Assembly: GCF_042643165.1 (NCBI RefSeq)
Contig: NZ_JBHRSH010000001.1
Location: 1,178,001-1,242,000, forward strand
Reading direction: 5' to 3'
Length of the DNA stretch: 64,000 bases
From: Hyphococcus aureus
Lineage (GTDB): Bacteria; Pseudomonadota; Alphaproteobacteria; Caulobacterales; Parvularculaceae
Shown: one piece after another, positions 50,463 to 59,766 of the stretch
How the letters are laid out: every line of letters begins with the position of its first letter
Numbering within the stretch: the stretch's first letter is position 1
The notes under the pieces: model-generated
What the model was told of the DNA's origin: nothing
Database searches by the model: none
The model's input: the letters and a program-made list of their open reading frames with translations, nothing else
Position numbers and translations under genes: made by a program

Positions 50463-51575
50463 ATGAAAAAGATCATCCTGTCGCTGGCCTCGGGCTTAGT
50501 GCTGTGCGTTTCAGCTTGTACGGGCAATACGCCAAAGGCGGCGCAGACCGATTGCGCTATCCACGCGGAAGCGGCCGACCCGGCGCTTTCCGCCGCCATT
50601 GATACGCTGGTGGATAGCGCCGTTGCGCGGGGGTTCGCAGGCGGCGTCGCGGTTATGCGCGACGGCGTTCTCGTCTATTCCCGCACCGCTGGCAGCGCAT
50701 CACTGTCGGAAGATATTCCGGTGACAGAGGAGACGCTTTTTGAAGTCGCCTCGGTCACAAAATATTTTACCGCGGTGCTGGTGATGAAGGCGGCTGAGGA
50801 AGGAAAGTTCTCTCTTAACGACTCTATTGCCGTGCTGGCGCCTGACACAAGACTGGCGGCGCGCGGCGTGACTTATTTCGATCTTCTGTCGCATCAATCA
50901 GGTCTCGGTTCGACTTATGTCGCCGAGGAAACAACGGATGGCGATGCAGCGCTTGCCGCTATCGACAAAACCGAAATCGATGAAGAGAAAGTGGGCGGCT
51001 TTCGTTATTCAAATGACGGCTACGACCTCTTGGGCGTGTTGCTGGAGCGCGTCTATGGCCAGACTTACGAAACGCTGTTGCAAGAGAAGATTTTTGCGAA
51101 GGCCTGTCTTACCCATGCGAGCCACTGGTCGCTTGTTGATCTCACAAACCCGCATATCGTCGCTCAACCTTTAACGCCTTTTCCCGAAACATTGCGGCCG
51201 CGCAATTATGGGATGCTGGCCTCGGCTGGGCTTCTAATTTCGGTGGCTGATCTCGCCCGTTTTGAGAAAGCCTTATCGAACGGGAGCATCATCAATGCGG
51301 ATTCGCGTCAGGAAATGCTTGCCCCGCGCGGTGATACGCGTATCGGCCCCGCAACCTTCGGCGCGTTTTTGACGGATGCGGGCCTGGCCGGACGGCGTTT
51401 GCGCGCGCTCGGCTCCGAGGATTGGGGCGACAACGCCGCCATGCACCACTATCTCGACAAGAATGTGATCGTTGCTGTCGTCACAAGCCGCGGCCCCGCC
51501 GAGGAAACAGGCGAGCCGATGTTCCGCAATGAATTGACGGAAGCGATTGAGGCGGTGTTATTCGCCGCCGACTAG
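50463..51575 (+). CDS. Serine beta-lactamase-fold lipoprotein
   Basis: A 370-residue lipoprotein (lipobox VSAC near residue 19) of the serine beta-lactamase/penicillin-binding-protein-like superfamily (class C/EstB-like). The catalytic Ser-x-x-Lys is in EVASVTKYFTAVL near residue 97. The tyrosine of the YxN motif is in RYSNDGYDLLGVLL near residue 180. The substrate may be a cell-wall peptide or an ester; true beta-lactamase activity cannot be inferred. Its TAG stop overlaps the grpE TAG on the other strand through a shared CTAG. Confidence 0.85.
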   Translation: MKKIILSLASGLVLCVSACTGNTPKAAQTDCAIHAEAADPALSAAIDTLVDSAVARGFAGGVAVMRDGVLVYSRTAGSASLSEDIPVTEETLFEVASVTKYFTAVLVMKAAEEGKFSLNDSIAVLAPDTRLAARGVTYFDLLSHQSGLGSTYVAEETTDGDAALAAIDKTEIDEEKVGGFRYSNDGYDLLGVLLERVYGQTYETLLQEKIFAKACLTHASHWSLVDLTNPHIVAQPLTPFPETLRPRNYGMLASAGLLISVADLARFEKALSNGSIINADSRQEMLAPRGDTRIGPATFGAFLTDAGLAGRRLRALGSEDWGDNAAMHHYLDKNVIVAVVTSRGPAEETGEPMFRNELTEAIEAVLFAAD

Positions 51576-52207
51576 ACTTTGGTGTCGAGCCGTTCGCCAG
51601 GCTCACCCGATTGCCCGGGATTTCCTGCGCTGGGGCCTGAAGAGACCGTCACCATGGCGGCGCGCAAGACGCGGTCGCCAATGGTGAAGCCCTGCTGGGC
51701 GACATCGACCACATGGCCTGACGGAATCTCCGCATGCGGAACTTGCGCGACCGCCTGATGCATATTCGGATCAAACTTTTCGCGCTCCGCGGCGAGGCGT
51801 CGGACGCCATGACGCTCAAGCACCGACAGCAATTCCTTCTCGGTCATTTTGAGGCCGTCGATAAGCCCTTTGGCGACATCGCTCATGCCTTCCGCCGGCG
51901 CGTTTTCACTGGCGACGCGCAGGGCGCGTTCGAAATTGTCGGAAACCCCGATCAGGTCGCGGGCGAAATTGGCGATCGCGTAACGCCCGGCGTCGGCTTT
52001 TTCTCGCTGCGCCCGGCGGCGGGTGTTTTCAAGTTCGGCTGCCAGACGCAGCACCTTGTCGCTCAACTCGCCAATTTCTTTTTTGGCGGCGTCAAGGCTC
52101 ACGTCATCATCGGCGAGATCTTCCTCGCCCAGCATTTCCGGGTCGTCCAGCATGCCTTCCGCGTCATGGGGGAAGGGCGGCGGCGGGTTTTCGTGTTCGT
52201 CACTCAT
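51572..52207 (-). CDS. grpE: Nucleotide exchange factor of DnaK
   Basis: A 211-residue GrpE: an acidic N-terminus, a long coiled coil (residues 40-90, KKEIGELSDKVLRLAAELENTRRR) and the C-terminal beta-domain (FDPNMHQAVAQVPHAEIPSGHVVDVAQ). It releases ADP from DnaK. Length is close to the alphaproteobacterial average. It lies downstream of hrcA on the same strand, as in many alphaproteobacteria. No dnaK/dnaJ is in the window. Confidence 0.97.
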   Translation of the reverse strand: MSDEHENPPPPFPHDAEGMLDDPEMLGEEDLADDDVSLDAAKKEIGELSDKVLRLAAELENTRRRAQREKADAGRYAIANFARDLIGVSDNFERALRVASENAPAEGMSDVAKGLIDGLKMTEKELLSVLERHGVRRLAAEREKFDPNMHQAVAQVPHAEIPSGHVVDVAQQGFTIGDRVLRAAMVTVSSGPSAGNPGQSGEPGERLDTKV

Positions 52208-52265
52208 GGGTCTGCTTTAAAGCTGCGGGAAATCATTCGCTGCGGGATGTACGCGCGCGGGGCGG

Positions 52266-53291
52266 TTATTTCAACATCCGGGAGAGGACTTCCGCCGTAT
52301 AGTCCACAATCGGGACGACCCGGGCGTAATTCAGCCGGGTAGGGCCGATCACCCCCAGAATCCCAACGATTTTGCGGTTTTCGTCGCGATAGGGGGCGGT
52401 GATGACCGAAGACCCTGACAGCGAGAAGAGCCGGTTTTCCGAGCCGATGAAGACTTTCACGCCTTCGCCGTCCCGGGCGGCGGTGAGGAGCTCGATCACA
52501 TCGCGCTTTTTCTCAAGATCGTCGAGGAGCATGCGCACGCGCTCAATGTCCTGCGCCGCCTCGTCGAGAAGATGTCCGCGCCCGCGCACGATAAGCTGCC
52601 AATTGTCCTCGCCGGCGATATCGGCGACGCCGTCGCGCACCAGCCGCGATGTGAGCTGGTCCAGCTCGGCGCGGTTGGATTCGATCTCGGACAGGATGCT
52701 CGACCGGGTCTCGCCCAGGCTGCGGCCGCGAAGGCGCGCATTCAGATAGTTGCCCGCTGCGACCAGCGCCGACGCCGGCAGATCGTCAGGGGCGTTGATG
52801 ACGCGGTTTTCCACCCGCCCGTCCTCAAACACCATCACAACCAGCGCCTTGCCGGGGCCGGTGCGCACGAACTCGATCTGACGCAAGGGCGCGTCGGCCT
52901 TTTGCGTGACAATCAGGCTCGCCGACTGGGTGAGCCCGGCGAGACGCGCGGCGGCGGCTTCGAGCGGGCTTTCGGGCGTGTCGGCGCGAGCTTCGGATTC
53001 GATGGCGCGGCGCTCCTCCGGGGTCAGGTCGCCCACCTGCATCAGCCCGTCGACAAACAGCCTCAGGCCAAGGTCGGTCGGCAGGCGTCCGGCGGAAATA
53101 TGCGGCGCATGGAGGAGGCCCATATCGGTCAGGTCCGCCATGACGTTACGCACCGTCGCCGCCGACACGGCGATCTCGCTATTATGGCTCAGGACGCGCG
53201 AGCCCACGGGCTCGCCGGTGGCGAGATAGGTTTCCACCAGCCGGCGGAAAATTTCGCGTGAGCGCGCATCAATATCGTTCAGAACGGACAT
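52266..53291 (-). CDS. hrcA: Heat-inducible transcription repressor
   Basis: HrcA represses class I heat-shock operons by binding CIRCE sites. A 341-residue protein; the winged-helix N-terminus (SREIFRRLVETYLATGEPVGSR, then SAATVRNVMADLTDMGLL) and GAF-like C-terminal part (VIGPTRLNYARVVPIVDYTAEVL) are typical. The ATG at 53291 follows GAGGTCCT. I see no CIRCE element (TTAGCACTC-N9-GAGTGCTAA) upstream, so this gene is probably not controlled by it. It is divergent from rph. Confidence 0.96.
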   Translation of the reverse strand: MSVLNDIDARSREIFRRLVETYLATGEPVGSRVLSHNSEIAVSAATVRNVMADLTDMGLLHAPHISAGRLPTDLGLRLFVDGLMQVGDLTPEERRAIESEARADTPESPLEAAAARLAGLTQSASLIVTQKADAPLRQIEFVRTGPGKALVVMVFEDGRVENRVINAPDDLPASALVAAGNYLNARLRGRSLGETRSSILSEIESNRAELDQLTSRLVRDGVADIAGEDNWQLIVRGRGHLLDEAAQDIERVRMLLDDLEKKRDVIELLTAARDGEGVKVFIGSENRLFSLSGSSVITAPYRDENRKIVGILGVIGPTRLNYARVVPIVDYTAEVLSRMLK

Positions 53292-53468
53292 AGGACCTCG
53301 GCTCTGCTTCTCCCGGGACCGGACAGGGGAAAATAAGCCGCCCGGCCATAAGGGCAAGGGGCGCCGTTTTTTGACGGTCTGTCCGGCGCCAGCACAGGCG
53401 GGTCGACAGCGTCAGGTCCGGGGGCTAGGAAGTCTCGCCCGAGTAACAGTCCAGTAACGGAGACTTTC

Positions 53469-54179
<711 letters not shown>

Positions 54180-54263
54180 GTTCTCGGCTGGCCGCGCAGT
54201 TGCGCGGCCATTCGAAGCTGATAGACTCTCTTCGACCTCCCGTTCCTTTTTCCGAAAGAGACG

Positions 54264-55709
54264 ATGCAAGATCCGCAACCGGTAGAGGAAGCCGCCGCGC
54301 AACCGCCGCCTGAGCCGCCGCAAGACGCGCCAGCAGATGAGTCCGTGATCGAAGGCGGCGTCGACACTATCCGTGAGCGGCTCTCGGATTTTTGGGACGG
54401 GCTTCAAAGCAACATGCTGACCGTAGGCGTCGCAATCGAAGCGGCGATCCTGTTGGCGGCGGTCGTGCCCGCGGCGTTTTTCGGCCCGCGCCTCAGGAAG
54501 CTGATCCAGACCCAGATCGCGCCGCGCGCGCCTTACGGCATCTTGCGGCGGGCGGCCAATGCCTTCGCTCATCTTGCGACGCCGATTGCGCTTTATGTGG
54601 TTTTGCAGATCGCCGTGATCGCGCTTCAGACCGCGAACAGCTCCACGGGACTGATCTCGGCCGCCGTCAGCCTCCTCACCGCGTGGATCGTGGTGCGGCT
54701 GGTGACGCTCGTCATTCGCTCGCCTTTCTGGTCGCGGGTCGCTTTTTATGTGATCTGGCCGGTCATGGCGCTGGATGCGTTCGGCGTGCTCGACGATGTC
54801 GTGCGCCAGCTCGAAGCCTTTTCCATTCCCATCGGTTCGGATGAAAACGGCGTCGAGCAAGCCTTTTCCGCGCTCGATCTGCTGCGCACGTTGGCGGTTT
54901 TTGGCGTTCTGTTCTGGGGCGCGCGGTTTTTGAACCACCTCATTCAGGGCCGCATCAACGCGATTGATGAGCTGACGGTCTCCTTCAAGGCGCTTCTGTC
55001 AAAAATCCTCGATGTGCTGCTGCCGATCGTGGCGCTGGTCGCTGCGTTGCAGATTGTCGGATTTCCGTTTGCAACGCTCGCCATCTTTGGCGGCGCGGTC
55101 GGTCTCGGCATCGGTCTTGGCATGCAGCGCACGGTGTCGAACTTCTTCGCCGGCTTCACTCTGATCGCTGACAAGTCCATCAAGCCGGGCGATGTGATCG
55201 AGATTGACGATTCCTATGGCTGGGTGACGGCCATGAACGCCCGCTATGTGACCTTGCGGACGCGGGACGGGACATCGCATCTCGTTCCAAACGACAAATT
55301 CATCGAGGAAGGCGTCGTCAACTGGTCTCACGATGACCGCGTTGTGCGCCTCCATGCGCCTTTCGGCGTGTCTTATGACACCCGCGATGTCCGGGGGCTC
55401 GCTCGCGCCGCAGAGGAGCGCGCGCTCACCGTCGACCGGGTTCTGAAGACCCCTTCGCCGCGCTGTAACCTCATGGAGTTCGGGGATAATTCGATCAATT
55501 TCGATCTGCGTTTCTGGATCAATGATCCGGCCAACGGATCGGCCAATGTGCGCTCTGACGTGATGATGGCGATCTGGGACATGCTTCATGAAATGGGCGT
55601 TGAAGTGCCCTTCCCGCAGCGCGACATTCACATCAAATCCGCGCCACAGGGGCTCAAAATCACCTCGGAGACCAAGGCGGAAGCCATCTCAAACTCTCGT
55701 GAGGACTGA
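54264..55709 (+). CDS. Mechanosensitive ion channel (MscS family)
   Basis: A 481-residue inner-membrane protein with an N-terminal Pro/Glu-rich tail, five to six membrane helices and the MscS pore/beta domain. The pore helix GLGIGLGMQRTVSNFFAGF near residue 290 and the following IKPGDVIEI (residue 312) are diagnostic. The C-terminal domain includes LVPNDKFIEEGVVNWS. It protects against osmotic downshock. A long N-terminal extension relative to E. coli MscS is normal for this group. Confidence 0.95.
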   Translation: MQDPQPVEEAAAQPPPEPPQDAPADESVIEGGVDTIRERLSDFWDGLQSNMLTVGVAIEAAILLAAVVPAAFFGPRLRKLIQTQIAPRAPYGILRRAANAFAHLATPIALYVVLQIAVIALQTANSSTGLISAAVSLLTAWIVVRLVTLVIRSPFWSRVAFYVIWPVMALDAFGVLDDVVRQLEAFSIPIGSDENGVEQAFSALDLLRTLAVFGVLFWGARFLNHLIQGRINAIDELTVSFKALLSKILDVLLPIVALVAALQIVGFPFATLAIFGGAVGLGIGLGMQRTVSNFFAGFTLIADKSIKPGDVIEIDDSYGWVTAMNARYVTLRTRDGTSHLVPNDKFIEEGVVNWSHDDRVVRLHAPFGVSYDTRDVRGLARAAEERALTVDRVLKTPSPRCNLMEFGDNSINFDLRFWINDPANGSANVRSDVMMAIWDMLHEMGVEVPFPQRDIHIKSAPQGLKITSETKAEAISNSRED

Positions 55710-55814
55710 TTTCGCCGCAGGGGAACGCCGTTGCGGCTATGGCTGTTGAAAGACTATATTAGTTCCTGGGGGCGAGACCCTCGCCAGTTGGGCTGTCACG
55801 CCGGGAGATACGCC

Positions 55815-56354
55815 ATGTTTCGAATGATCACTACGGGCGCGCTTGCGCTACTCGTTGTCGCCTGTGCGACCGCAACGCCATACGGACCCGCCTCGCAGGG
55901 CGGCGGTTATGGATTTTCGGACCAACGCATTGAAGACAATCGTTTTCGCATCACCTTCCGCGGCAATTCGGTTACGGCGCGGGAAACCGTTGAGAACGCG
56001 CTTTTATATCGCGCGGCGGAGCTGACCGTTGATCTCGGCTATGATTATTTCATCGCGGTTGAGAACGACACCGAAACCAGCACCAGCTATCGCACCACAA
56101 CGGAGCCGGCGTTTTACGGCCGTTACGGTTACGGCCATCCGTTCTACCGGCCCTATTACGGCTTTCCCTATTACGCCTATGGCTTTGGCTGGGGCGCGCC
56201 CTATGACAGCTATACGCGCGAAGTGACGCGCTATTCCGCGGTTGCTTTCGTGGTGATGTATCGCGGCGAGAAACCCGCCGATAACCCGAACGCGTTCAGC
56301 GCAAGAGAAGTCATGAATAATCTCGGCCCCTATGTTCTTGGGCCTGCAAACTAG
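55815..56354 (+). CDS. CC0125/CC1285-family lipoprotein
   Basis: A 179-residue lipoprotein (lipobox VVAC near residue 17). The mature part carries SDQRIEDNRFRITFRGNS and RETVENALLYRAAELTVD, which match an uncharacterised lipoprotein family first seen in Caulobacter. A Tyr/Gly/Phe-rich segment (residues 97-130, YGRYGYGHPFYRPYYGFPYYAYG) is probably disordered. The ATG at 55815 follows CGGGAG; the upstream frame from 55731 is spurious. Function unknown. Confidence 0.82.
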   Translation: MFRMITTGALALLVVACATATPYGPASQGGGYGFSDQRIEDNRFRITFRGNSVTARETVENALLYRAAELTVDLGYDYFIAVENDTETSTSYRTTTEPAFYGRYGYGHPFYRPYYGFPYYAYGFGWGAPYDSYTREVTRYSAVAFVVMYRGEKPADNPNAFSAREVMNNLGPYVLGPAN

Positions 56355-56398
56355 AGCCGGTTTTCGGCAAACCGGCGCCGCCGCCGACAAATATGAAA

Positions 56399-56431
56399 AC
56401 CGTGCGTTTCATATGAAACGCGCGGTCTTTT
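56399..56431 (+). terminator. Intrinsic terminator with near-perfect palindrome
   Basis: ACCGTGCGTTTCAT pairs with ATGAAACGCGCGGT (13 of 14) and is followed by CTTTT. A second small stem GCCGGTTT/AAACCGGC lies just before it at 56356-56376. They end the lipoprotein transcript and may also serve the leftward PilZ gene. Confidence 0.75.
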
Positions 56432-56457
56432 AATACCCGGATCTAAGCCGGCTTGGT

Positions 56458-57051
56458 TCAGACGGCGCGAAGAACGGGTTTTTGTTCTTCCGCCGTTTCG
56501 GCTGCTACGCCGTCATAAACAACGACGAACCCGCGCGGCGTATGGCGCACAATGACGCCGCGGCGGCGGCCGATATGAATCGAAGACCCGATCGGCGGGC
56601 GGCGGCGGGCTTCAACGGACACACCGTTCACTGACGTATCCACAATGGTCACAAACAAGGACGCGCCGTCAGCAAGGCGGCAAGAGGCGCGTGAGCCGTT
56701 GTCGCGATGGCGCAGCGTCGAACGGCGGTCGCCGAGACCGTCCGCGAATTCCGGATTGGCCTTCAGCATAAGCTGTTCGATCAACAGATTGCGGCGGCGC
56801 TTGGACAAAATGAACGAGGTTGCAAAGCCGTCGGGAAAGGTTCGCGCGACCGTGCTTTCAATAACGTCCAACCCGTCAATATGAATGACGGCGGCGTCGC
56901 CCACGACCACTTTGGCGCCCGAAATCAGCGCCATGTCGCCGGGGGACATATTGAGGAGGCGGCCCTCAAATTCGTCCGTGGCGTTAATTACAATTCGCGC
57001 CGGCAGATTGAGGCTGATCCGCTGATAGCGCCGTGAGTCATTCTTAAACAT
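56458..57051 (-). CDS. PilZ-domain protein
   Basis: A 197-residue protein with a PilZ-like beta barrel at the N-terminus (RRYQRISLNLPARIVIN near residue 7) and a second similar half from residue 105 (RRSTLRHRDNGSRASCRLAD, then DTSVNGVSVEARR). PilZ domains bind cyclic di-GMP through RxxxR and D/NxSxxG; RRYQR and NMSPGD in the first copy and DTSVNG in the second fit that partly. A role in c-di-GMP signalling is likely but unconfirmed. It stands alone. Confidence 0.8.
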   Translation of the reverse strand: MFKNDSRRYQRISLNLPARIVINATDEFEGRLLNMSPGDMALISGAKVVVGDAAVIHIDGLDVIESTVARTFPDGFATSFILSKRRRNLLIEQLMLKANPEFADGLGDRRSTLRHRDNGSRASCRLADGASLFVTIVDTSVNGVSVEARRRPPIGSSIHIGRRRGVIVRHTPRGFVVVYDGVAAETAEEQKPVLRAV

Positions 57052-57252
57052 CGTAGAGTTGTCCCGAATTGCCTGTTTGCTCCGCCGCGTTGCAAATTAG
57101 CGGCCAGCCCCAAAACCTTTTCTAATGAGTAAGCTGCAATTTTATTCATCCCGCAAAACCCTCGCTTCGTCGGCGTTGCGGTTTTCAGGTTGGCCAGAGG
57201 CTTATATGGTAAACCGACCGATTTTCCCCATCCGGACGTGGAGCTTCATAAC

Positions 57253-59358
57253 ATGATGATCAAACTCACCTGCGCCGCCGCAGCGCTGCTTGCCTTGAGC
57301 TCGGCCGCCGCCGCCGAAGCGGCGGACCCTTATCTCTGGCTGGAGAATGTTGAGGGGGAAAAGGCCCTGGACTGGGTCCGTGGGCAGAACAAGCGCTCGC
57401 TTGAGGATCTGGAAAGCGATCCCCGGTTTGAGGCCATGTACAGCGAAGCCTTGTCGGTGATGACCTCTGACGCGCGGCTGGCGCTGGGGCAGGTCCACGC
57501 GGGACAGGTCTATAATTTCTGGCAGGATGACGACCACAAACGCGGGCTCTGGCGCCGCGCCAGCGTGGAGAGCTACCGGGCGGGCGACCCGGAATGGGAA
57601 ACGGTGCTCGATGTTGACGCTTTCGCCGCGGCTGAAGAGCGCAACTGGATACTCGGCTCCATTTCCTGCCTTTCCCCCGCCTATGTCCACTGCATGGTCG
57701 AGCTTTCCGACGGCGGTAAGGACGCCGGATATTGGCGCGAATTCAACACGGCGGAGAAAGCTTTTCTCGAAGACGGCTTTTCGCTTGGAGAAGCCAAGTC
57801 GAACGTCGCCTGGTTCGATGAGGACACGCTCCTGATCGGCACGGACACCGGCGAGGGCTCGCTCACCTCATCGGGATATCCAAGGACGGTGCAATTGTTG
57901 GAGCGCGGAGACGCCGTTGCAGATGCGCCGGTGATCTTTGAAGGAGAAGAGGGAGACGTCGCCGAATTCACGACGGTCGAGCATGAAGACAACGCGGCCC
58001 ATGTCATCATCAATCGCGCCGTCACTTTCTTTGAGTCGGAATATTTTTATGCGCCGGGTACGGAGGGATTTGAAAAACTCCCGCTGCCGCTTAACGCTGA
58101 TTATCAGGGTATGCTGGACGGGCGCGCGATCTTCACCTTGCGTGAAGACTGGACGCATGAAGACGAAACCCATGGCCAGGGCGCGGTGGTCGCTTATGGT
58201 CTCGCTGATGGTTCGGTGGAAACGGTGTTCGAAGCATCCGCCAATCAATCGGTGGAAGATGTCGAAATCGGAAAGTCCGATATCATCATCCAATATCTCG
58301 ACGATGTTTCCGGCGCGGCGGTGCGCGTGGCGCGTTCCAAAAAAGGCAAGTGGAAAGCGAAGTCCATTGCGCTTCCCGAGAATGGCGTTGTCTCTGTCGT
58401 GTCCGCCGGCGGCGGGACCGATGACGCCATGTTCTCATTTGAGAGCATGACGACGCCGGACTCGCTTTATTATGTCACGGCCGGCAATAAAGTTGAAAAA
58501 ATCGCTGAAACACCGGCGTTTTTTGACGCCACAGGCGTTGTCGTCGAACAGCGCTTTGCAACATCCGCTGACGGCACAAAGGTTCCCTATTACATCATGG
58601 GGCTCGATTCTGTTCTGAAACAAGGCGACGCGCCGACGGTGCAGTATGGCTATGGCGGGTTTCTCGTGCCGATCCTGCCAGTCTATTACGAAGATCCGTC
58701 GCGGCCCCAGCATGGCGCCCTAGCCGGTCTGATGTGGGTGAAGCGCGGCGGGATTCTTGTGCTTTCGAATATTCGCGGCGGTTCGGAATACGGGCCCCGC
58801 TGGCATCAGGCGGCGCTGAAGGAAAACCGTCAGCGCGGGTTTGATGACTTTATTGCGATCTCCGAAGACCTGATTGCGACGGGGGTCACGAGCCCTGAAA
58901 AGCTTGGCGCGATCGGCCGCTCGAATGGCGGCTTGCTGATGGGCGCGATGCTGACCCAGCGTCCGGACCTTTATGCGGCGATCGATATCGGCGTGCCGCT
59001 GCTAGATATGAAGCGCTATAACAAACTGCTCGCTGGCGCGTCATGGATGGGCGAATATGGCAATCCCGATATTCCGGAGGAGTGGGCGTATATTTCCAAA
59101 TACTCGCCCTATCAGCTTCTGAAGGCGGGCGAGCCTTACCCCAAGGTGCTGTTCTACACCTCCACCAAGGATGACCGCGTTCATCCCGGGCACGCCCGTA
59201 AGGCGGCGGCGAAAATGTCTGATCTCGGCTATGATTTCTTCTACTACGAAAACATAGAAGGCGGCCATGGCGGCACCGCCAATCAGGAACAGCTTGCGCA
59301 CCGGACCGCGCTTGAATGGGTGTATTTCGCCCGCATGCTCATGGGCGCCGGGGAGTAA
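57253..59358 (+). CDS. Prolyl oligopeptidase-family serine peptidase (S9)
   Basis: A 701-residue secreted enzyme with a signal peptide (MMIKLTCAAAALLALSSAA), a seven-bladed beta-propeller (residues 30-420) and an alpha/beta hydrolase domain. The catalytic Ser is in GRSNGGLLMG near residue 560, the Asp in STKDDRVHPG near 640 and the His in EGGHGGTANQ near 675. The family cleaves after proline in short peptides. The ATG at 57253 is chosen by the signal peptide; GGAG lies upstream at slightly long spacing. Confidence 0.95.
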   Translation: MMIKLTCAAAALLALSSAAAAEAADPYLWLENVEGEKALDWVRGQNKRSLEDLESDPRFEAMYSEALSVMTSDARLALGQVHAGQVYNFWQDDDHKRGLWRRASVESYRAGDPEWETVLDVDAFAAAEERNWILGSISCLSPAYVHCMVELSDGGKDAGYWREFNTAEKAFLEDGFSLGEAKSNVAWFDEDTLLIGTDTGEGSLTSSGYPRTVQLLERGDAVADAPVIFEGEEGDVAEFTTVEHEDNAAHVIINRAVTFFESEYFYAPGTEGFEKLPLPLNADYQGMLDGRAIFTLREDWTHEDETHGQGAVVAYGLADGSVETVFEASANQSVEDVEIGKSDIIIQYLDDVSGAAVRVARSKKGKWKAKSIALPENGVVSVVSAGGGTDDAMFSFESMTTPDSLYYVTAGNKVEKIAETPAFFDATGVVVEQRFATSADGTKVPYYIMGLDSVLKQGDAPTVQYGYGGFLVPILPVYYEDPSRPQHGALAGLMWVKRGGILVLSNIRGGSEYGPRWHQAALKENRQRGFDDFIAISEDLIATGVTSPEKLGAIGRSNGGLLMGAMLTQRPDLYAAIDIGVPLLDMKRYNKLLAGASWMGEYGNPDIPEEWAYISKYSPYQLLKAGEPYPKVLFYTSTKDDRVHPGHARKAAAKMSDLGYDFFYYENIEGGHGGTANQEQLAHRTALEWVYFARMLMGAGE

Positions 59359-59395
59359 GCGCCGCGCGCTTTCAAGGCGCCCAGTTTTCAAAGGC

Positions 59396-59424
59396 AAAGC
59401 CGCCCCTGTCGGGGGCGGCTTTTT
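59396..59424 (+). terminator. Intrinsic terminator after the peptidase gene
   Basis: AAAGCCGCCCC and GGGGCGGCTTT form a GC-rich stem around a short TGTCG-type loop, followed by TTTTT. It ends the S9 peptidase transcript and, with its A-run on the other side, could also act for the leftward CsbD gene. Confidence 0.93.
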
Positions 59425-59461
59425 CGTAATACAGAATTATCGATGAGGCGAGGGCGCCGGT

Positions 59462-59656
59462 TCAGGCCGCGCGCCAGTTCTCGACCTGCTTTTCGGCTTC
59501 TTCGCGGGCGACCCCGTATTTTTCCTGAATTTTGCCGACAAGCTTGTCCTGATTGCCTTCAATTTCCGTCAGCTCATCGTCGGTGAGCTTGCCCCACTGG
59601 GCTTTCGCCGAGCCTTTAAGCTGGTTCCATTTGCCTTTCAGTTCGTCCGAATTCAT
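59462..59656 (-). CDS. CsbD-family stress protein
   Basis: A 64-residue protein of the CsbD family. The start MNSDELKGKWNQLKGSAKA and the following WGKLTDDELTEIEGNQDKLVG match exactly what the family shows. CsbD proteins are induced by general stress in many bacteria and have an unknown role. The ATG at 59656 is preceded by AAAGGAG. The gene is alone, followed by a bidirectional-type terminator. Confidence 0.93.
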   Translation of the reverse strand: MNSDELKGKWNQLKGSAKAQWGKLTDDELTEIEGNQDKLVGKIQEKYGVAREEAEKQVENWRAA

Positions 59657-59766
59657 GATGGGAGCTCCTTTCCTGTTGCTCATCAATCGAACACACAAAC
59701 TGCGCGCACCGTTCCCTTTTGACGGGAAACAAGCCTAAAGTTGCGCGTGCATGAAATGGAGGGCGC

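Noticed and set aside
53292..53468. Possible CIRCE element upstream of hrcA
   Set aside because: No TTAGCACTC-N9-GAGTGCTAA or near match in this gap.
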